A DNA stretch of 64,000 nucleotides from Clostridia bacterium (lineage in GTDB: Bacteria > Bacillota > Clostridia > Lachnospirales > Lachnospiraceae), in the NCBI GenBank assembly GCA_003249225.1, contig QKJQ01000012.1, positions 1 through 64,000 of the forward strand. Reading direction: 5' to 3'. Each line of letters begins with the position of its first letter. Within the stretch, counting starts at the first letter, position 1. The position numbers and the translations under genes were made by a program. Below the pieces are notes generated by a model. It had not been told where the DNA came from. It saw nothing but the letters and a program-made list of their open reading frames with translations, and did not search any database. Below, one piece after another: positions 61,406-64,000 of the stretch.

Positions 61406-62995
61406 ATGAAAAAAAGAATTTTAGCGTTAGGAATGGCTATAGTGCTTTTACTCTCATTCACTGGCTGCGGAAGTAATTCAGGCAGTAATGCAGAGTCTAC
61501 TACAGCCCCAACAGCAACAGCGGCAGCAACGGATTCGAATGCTGCAGATACATCCGGAGCAGGTATGCTGATGAACGACGGTGTACTTACAATCGGTGTA
61601 GAGATCGGATACCCACCTTTTGAAGATTATGCAGAAGATGGAACAACTCCGATAGGATATGATATTGATTTTGCTTATGCACTGGCTGAGAAGCTTGGTG
61701 TTGAAGTGAACTTTATCAACACAGCCTGGGACGGAATTTTCCAGGGAATCGGCGTTAATTATGACTGTGTTATTTCAGCAGTTACCATTAAACCGGACAG
61801 AGCTGAGACAATGTTATTCTCAGAACCTTACATCGACAACTATCAGGCGGTCGTTGTGACAGCAGGTTCTGACCTTACAGTAACATCGTTTAATGACTTA
61901 AGCGGAAAAGCAATTGCTTTACAGAAGGAAACTACTTCCGATGCGTTGATGTCAGACTACGTTGCTACAAATTCAATAGATCTTACGATTTCTGCCAATG
62001 AAAAGATCACCTCCTGTTTTACACAGTTACAGAATGGTGAAGTAGATGCTGTTGTATGTGATTCAACCGTTGCAGATGGTTATGTAGCTTCCAATCCGGA
62101 TGCTTTTGTAATTGCTTATGTTGATCAGAGTGAGCCGGAGCAGTTCGGTGTGGCAATGTCACTTGACAATACAGAATTAAAAGCAGCCATTGACAGTGCA
62201 ATCGAAGCATTGAAAGCAGAAGGATTTTTTGAAGACAACATAGCTTACTGGTTCGGAGCATCCGAGGATGCAGGCACAGAGGGTGCTTCCATGCTTATGA
62301 ATGACGGTGTTCTTACAATCGGTGTTGAAGTAGGATACCCACCTTTCGAGGATTATGCAGAAGACGGAACAACAGAAATCGGTTATGACATTGATTTTGC
62401 TTATGCGCTTGCTGAGAAGCTTGGTGTTGAAGTTAACTTTATCAATACTGCCTGGGACGGAATTTTCCAGGGTATCGGTGTGAATTATGACTGTGTAATC
62501 TCAGCAGTTACGATTAATGATGAAAGATCACAGACGATGTTATTCTCAGAACCTTACATTGATAATTATCAGGCCGTTGTTGTAAAAGCTGGTTCTGATC
62601 TTACGGTTTCTTCCTTTAATGACCTGAATGGTAAGGCAATTGCCTTACAGAAGGAGACAACTTCCGACGCATTAATGTCTGATTATGTAGCTACCGGTTC
62701 TGTTGATATGACCATTTCTGCCAATGAAAAAATCACCTCCTGCTTCACACAGTTAGAAAATGGTGAAGTGGATGCGGTTGTATGTGATTCAACCGTTGCA
62801 GATGGCTATGTAGCTTCCAATCCGGATGCCTTTGTGATTGCTTATGTAGATCAGAGCGAGCCGGAGCAGTTCGGAGTGGCTATGTCACTTGACAATACAG
62901 AATTAAAAGCAGCCATTGACAGTGCAATTGAAGAACTGAAAGCAGAAGGGTTCTTCGCAGATAATATCGCATACTGGTTTGGTGCATCAGAATAA
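61406..62995 (+). CDS. amino-acid-binding lipoprotein with two near-identical SBP_bac_3 domains in tandem
   Basis: The 529-residue protein has a lipobox LSFTGC (Cys21), a Ser/Thr/Ala-rich linker, then two complete family-3 solute-binding domains: 54-287 and 296-529, joined by eight residues (DAGTEGAS). By my count 218 of 234 positions are identical with no gap. Each has GVE-GYPPFE, GYDIDF and LFSEPYIDNY. They differ mostly in one patch (IKPDRAE versus INDERSQ). Family 3 proteins bind polar amino acids such as Gln, Glu, His, Arg or Cys. It feeds the permease that follows. Confidence 0.95.
   Translation: MKKRILALGMAIVLLLSFTGCGSNSGSNAESTTAPTATAAATDSNAADTSGAGMLMNDGVLTIGVEIGYPPFEDYAEDGTTPIGYDIDFAYALAEKLGVEVNFINTAWDGIFQGIGVNYDCVISAVTIKPDRAETMLFSEPYIDNYQAVVVTAGSDLTVTSFNDLSGKAIALQKETTSDALMSDYVATNSIDLTISANEKITSCFTQLQNGEVDAVVCDSTVADGYVASNPDAFVIAYVDQSEPEQFGVAMSLDNTELKAAIDSAIEALKAEGFFEDNIAYWFGASEDAGTEGASMLMNDGVLTIGVEVGYPPFEDYAEDGTTEIGYDIDFAYALAEKLGVEVNFINTAWDGIFQGIGVNYDCVISAVTINDERSQTMLFSEPYIDNYQAVVVKAGSDLTVSSFNDLNGKAIALQKETTSDALMSDYVATGSVDMTISANEKITSCFTQLENGEVDAVVCDSTVADGYVASNPDAFVIAYVDQSEPEQFGVAMSLDNTELKAAIDSAIEELKAEGFFADNIAYWFGASE
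61565..62992 (+). repeat. 726-bp-period intragenic duplication
   Basis: The DNA for residues 54-287 (61565-62266) recurs at 62291-62992 in frame. Many long stretches are identical, with changes mainly at third codon positions, so the copying is recent on an evolutionary scale. Confidence 0.93.
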
Positions 62996-63006
62996 TTATA
63001 CTGAAA

Positions 63007-63042
63007 CATACTCCTGCGCTATATTTTACGGCAGGAGTATGT
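63007..63042 (+). terminator. hairpin between binding protein and permease
   Basis: CATACTCCTGC and GCAGGAGTATG form an 11-bp stem, but TTATAATAATAA follows instead of a T run. It is probably a partial terminator or stabiliser that keeps the binding protein in excess. Confidence 0.65.
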
Positions 63043-63080
63043 TATAATAATAACCAAAATACAAAGAGCAGGTAGCAGGA

Positions 63081-64000
63081 ATGAATATAATAAAAAAAGC
63101 AGTTAGAATTAAAGAATGGCAGCGCTCCTCCAAAATTGCTGCTATCGTGATCATTGTCATCATAGCAGTGTTCATTGGGTTGTCACTACTTCAGCTTTCG
63201 GAAGAAGAGATGATGAATTATGCCTCTGATGATGTAAAACAGATGATTGAAGAAGAGAGAGACAGTACCAGAAAGCATTTAACAATTACCTATAATGATC
63301 TTGGTGTCATCAGCTATCTTTCCTTTACTACATCAGGAGCAGCAGCAATCAAAGAAAGCTACGTATGCTTTTTGGGACAGGTGTACAAAGCAGATGAAGG
63401 TGCAGGCAAACTGACCGGACAGATGGTAAACTATACGTACCGTATGCTCGGGAAAGGTGAAAACGTACTTCATGGGGTGAAGCTTACGCTTTTACTGACG
63501 ACCGCTTCTGTGTTGATTGGTTTTATATTCAGTATTTTTCTGGCACTTGGTAAGATTGCAAAGAATAAGATCATAAGTAAGATCTGCAGTGCGTATATCT
63601 TTTTTTTCCGGGGGACGCCTTTGCTGATCCAGTTGTTTGTTGTTTATTTTTCTATTCCAGGTATTTTCGGATTTGCATGGAGAGATCTGTTTGATACTGC
63701 AGATACAGAAGCTGTTTATAAAGGTGCTTTTGTTGCAGCCCTGATTGCATTCTCATTGAACACAGCAGCATACTGTGCAGAAATCGTACGCGCTGCCATT
63801 CAGTCAATCGACAAGGGACAACATGAAGCTGCGAAAGCACTTGGAATGAGTTATGCACAGACAATGAGCCAGATCGTAATTCCTCAGTCGATCCGAAGAA
63901 TGATTCCGCCGCTTTGTAACGAATTCGTTATGATGATAAAGGATGTATCACTTGTTTTTGCCATATCCCTGATGGATATTACAACGATTTCAAAGAATAT
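63081..64000 (+). CDS. polar amino acid ABC transporter permease (HisM/GlnP type), 3' end outside window
   Basis: This frame is open from an ATG at 63081 to the window end (306 codons seen), with AGCAGG as a weak ribosome site. An N-terminal TM (about 20-42) and an unusual extracellular insert (about 45-130) precede the permease domain, which shows FFRGTPLLIQLFVVYF (near 174-189), the HAAKALGMS-like EAAKALGMSYAQTMSQIVIPQ segment (EAA loop, near 252-272) and IRRMIPPLCNEFV. It partners with the duplicated binding protein; an ATPase gene probably follows beyond the window. Confidence 0.92.
   Translation, partial: MNIIKKAVRIKEWQRSSKIAAIVIIVIIAVFIGLSLLQLSEEEMMNYASDDVKQMIEEERDSTRKHLTITYNDLGVISYLSFTTSGAAAIKESYVCFLGQVYKADEGAGKLTGQMVNYTYRMLGKGENVLHGVKLTLLLTTASVLIGFIFSIFLALGKIAKNKIISKICSAYIFFFRGTPLLIQLFVVYFSIPGIFGFAWRDLFDTADTEAVYKGAFVAALIAFSLNTAAYCAEIVRAAIQSIDKGQHEAAKALGMSYAQTMSQIVIPQSIRRMIPPLCNEFVMMIKDVSLVFAISLMDITTISKN

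Noticed and set aside
1-64000. tRNA, rRNA or phage attachment sites
   Set aside because: I looked for cloverleaf-type and rRNA signature sequences and integrase genes and found none; absence by eye is not proof.

Overview
The window looks like chromosome from a motile, saccharolytic, low-to-mid GC Clostridia, most likely Lachnospiraceae (Roseburia/Butyrivibrio-like). The grounds are strong GGAGG ribosome sites, consensus sigma-A promoters with 17-bp spacers, a T-box leader, CUT1 sugar ABC transporters, host- and plant-glycan glycosidases, several chemoreceptors and a run of c-di-GMP enzymes. No rRNA, tRNA or CRISPR array was seen. The only sign of an insertion sequence is a possible transposase tail at base 1. 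The species is an inference.

Region 1 (170-8960, minus strand) is an aromatic amino acid operon: aroF, tyrA, aroB, aroA, aroC, pheA, a fused aroE-aroK and a TrpR-like yerC gene. It takes erythrose-4-phosphate and PEP to prephenate-derived Phe and Tyr; only 3-dehydroquinate dehydratase is missing. In front of aroF sit a consensus promoter, an unlisted 20-residue leader peptide with 11 Phe/Tyr residues, and a strong terminator. Together they form a textbook ribosome-mediated attenuator, which I consider the best find in the window.

Region 2 (9056-25750) holds a DMT transporter, an esterase-like hydrolase, a soluble CZB chemoreceptor, L-fucose isomerase with a divergent AraC regulator, topoisomerase III, a GH13 alpha-glucosidase, a VTT-type membrane protein, and a LacI regulator with a CUT1 sugar ABC transporter that has no ATPase of its own.

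Region 3 (26222-39106) is signalling. It contains two membrane chemoreceptors, CheW, the RNA methyltransferase RlmD and four consecutive c-di-GMP genes, one of them an extracellular-sensor GGDEF-EAL protein.

Region 4 (39091-51070) contains AraC/GH43, an unrecognised 224-residue protein, a DUF1275 membrane protein, and a T-box-controlled CstA transporter. It continues with two glutathione peroxidases, a D-2-hydroxyacid dehydrogenase behind an operator-like repeat array, a 12-TM protein fused to a LuxR DNA-binding domain, and L-lactate dehydrogenase.

Region 5 (51136-64000) has TrmO, alpha-L-fucosidase plus GH38 alpha-mannosidase (host glycan trimming, linking back to fucose isomerase), a UPF0316 protein, a repeat-flanked 49-codon ORF, a GNAT acetyltransferase, and an AraC regulator facing a GH4 enzyme. 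It ends with an amino-acid ABC transporter whose binding protein is an almost exact internal duplication; its permease runs off the window. Dispersed non-coding repeats at 41747, 45632, 57610 and 57933 do not fit any feature family I can name.
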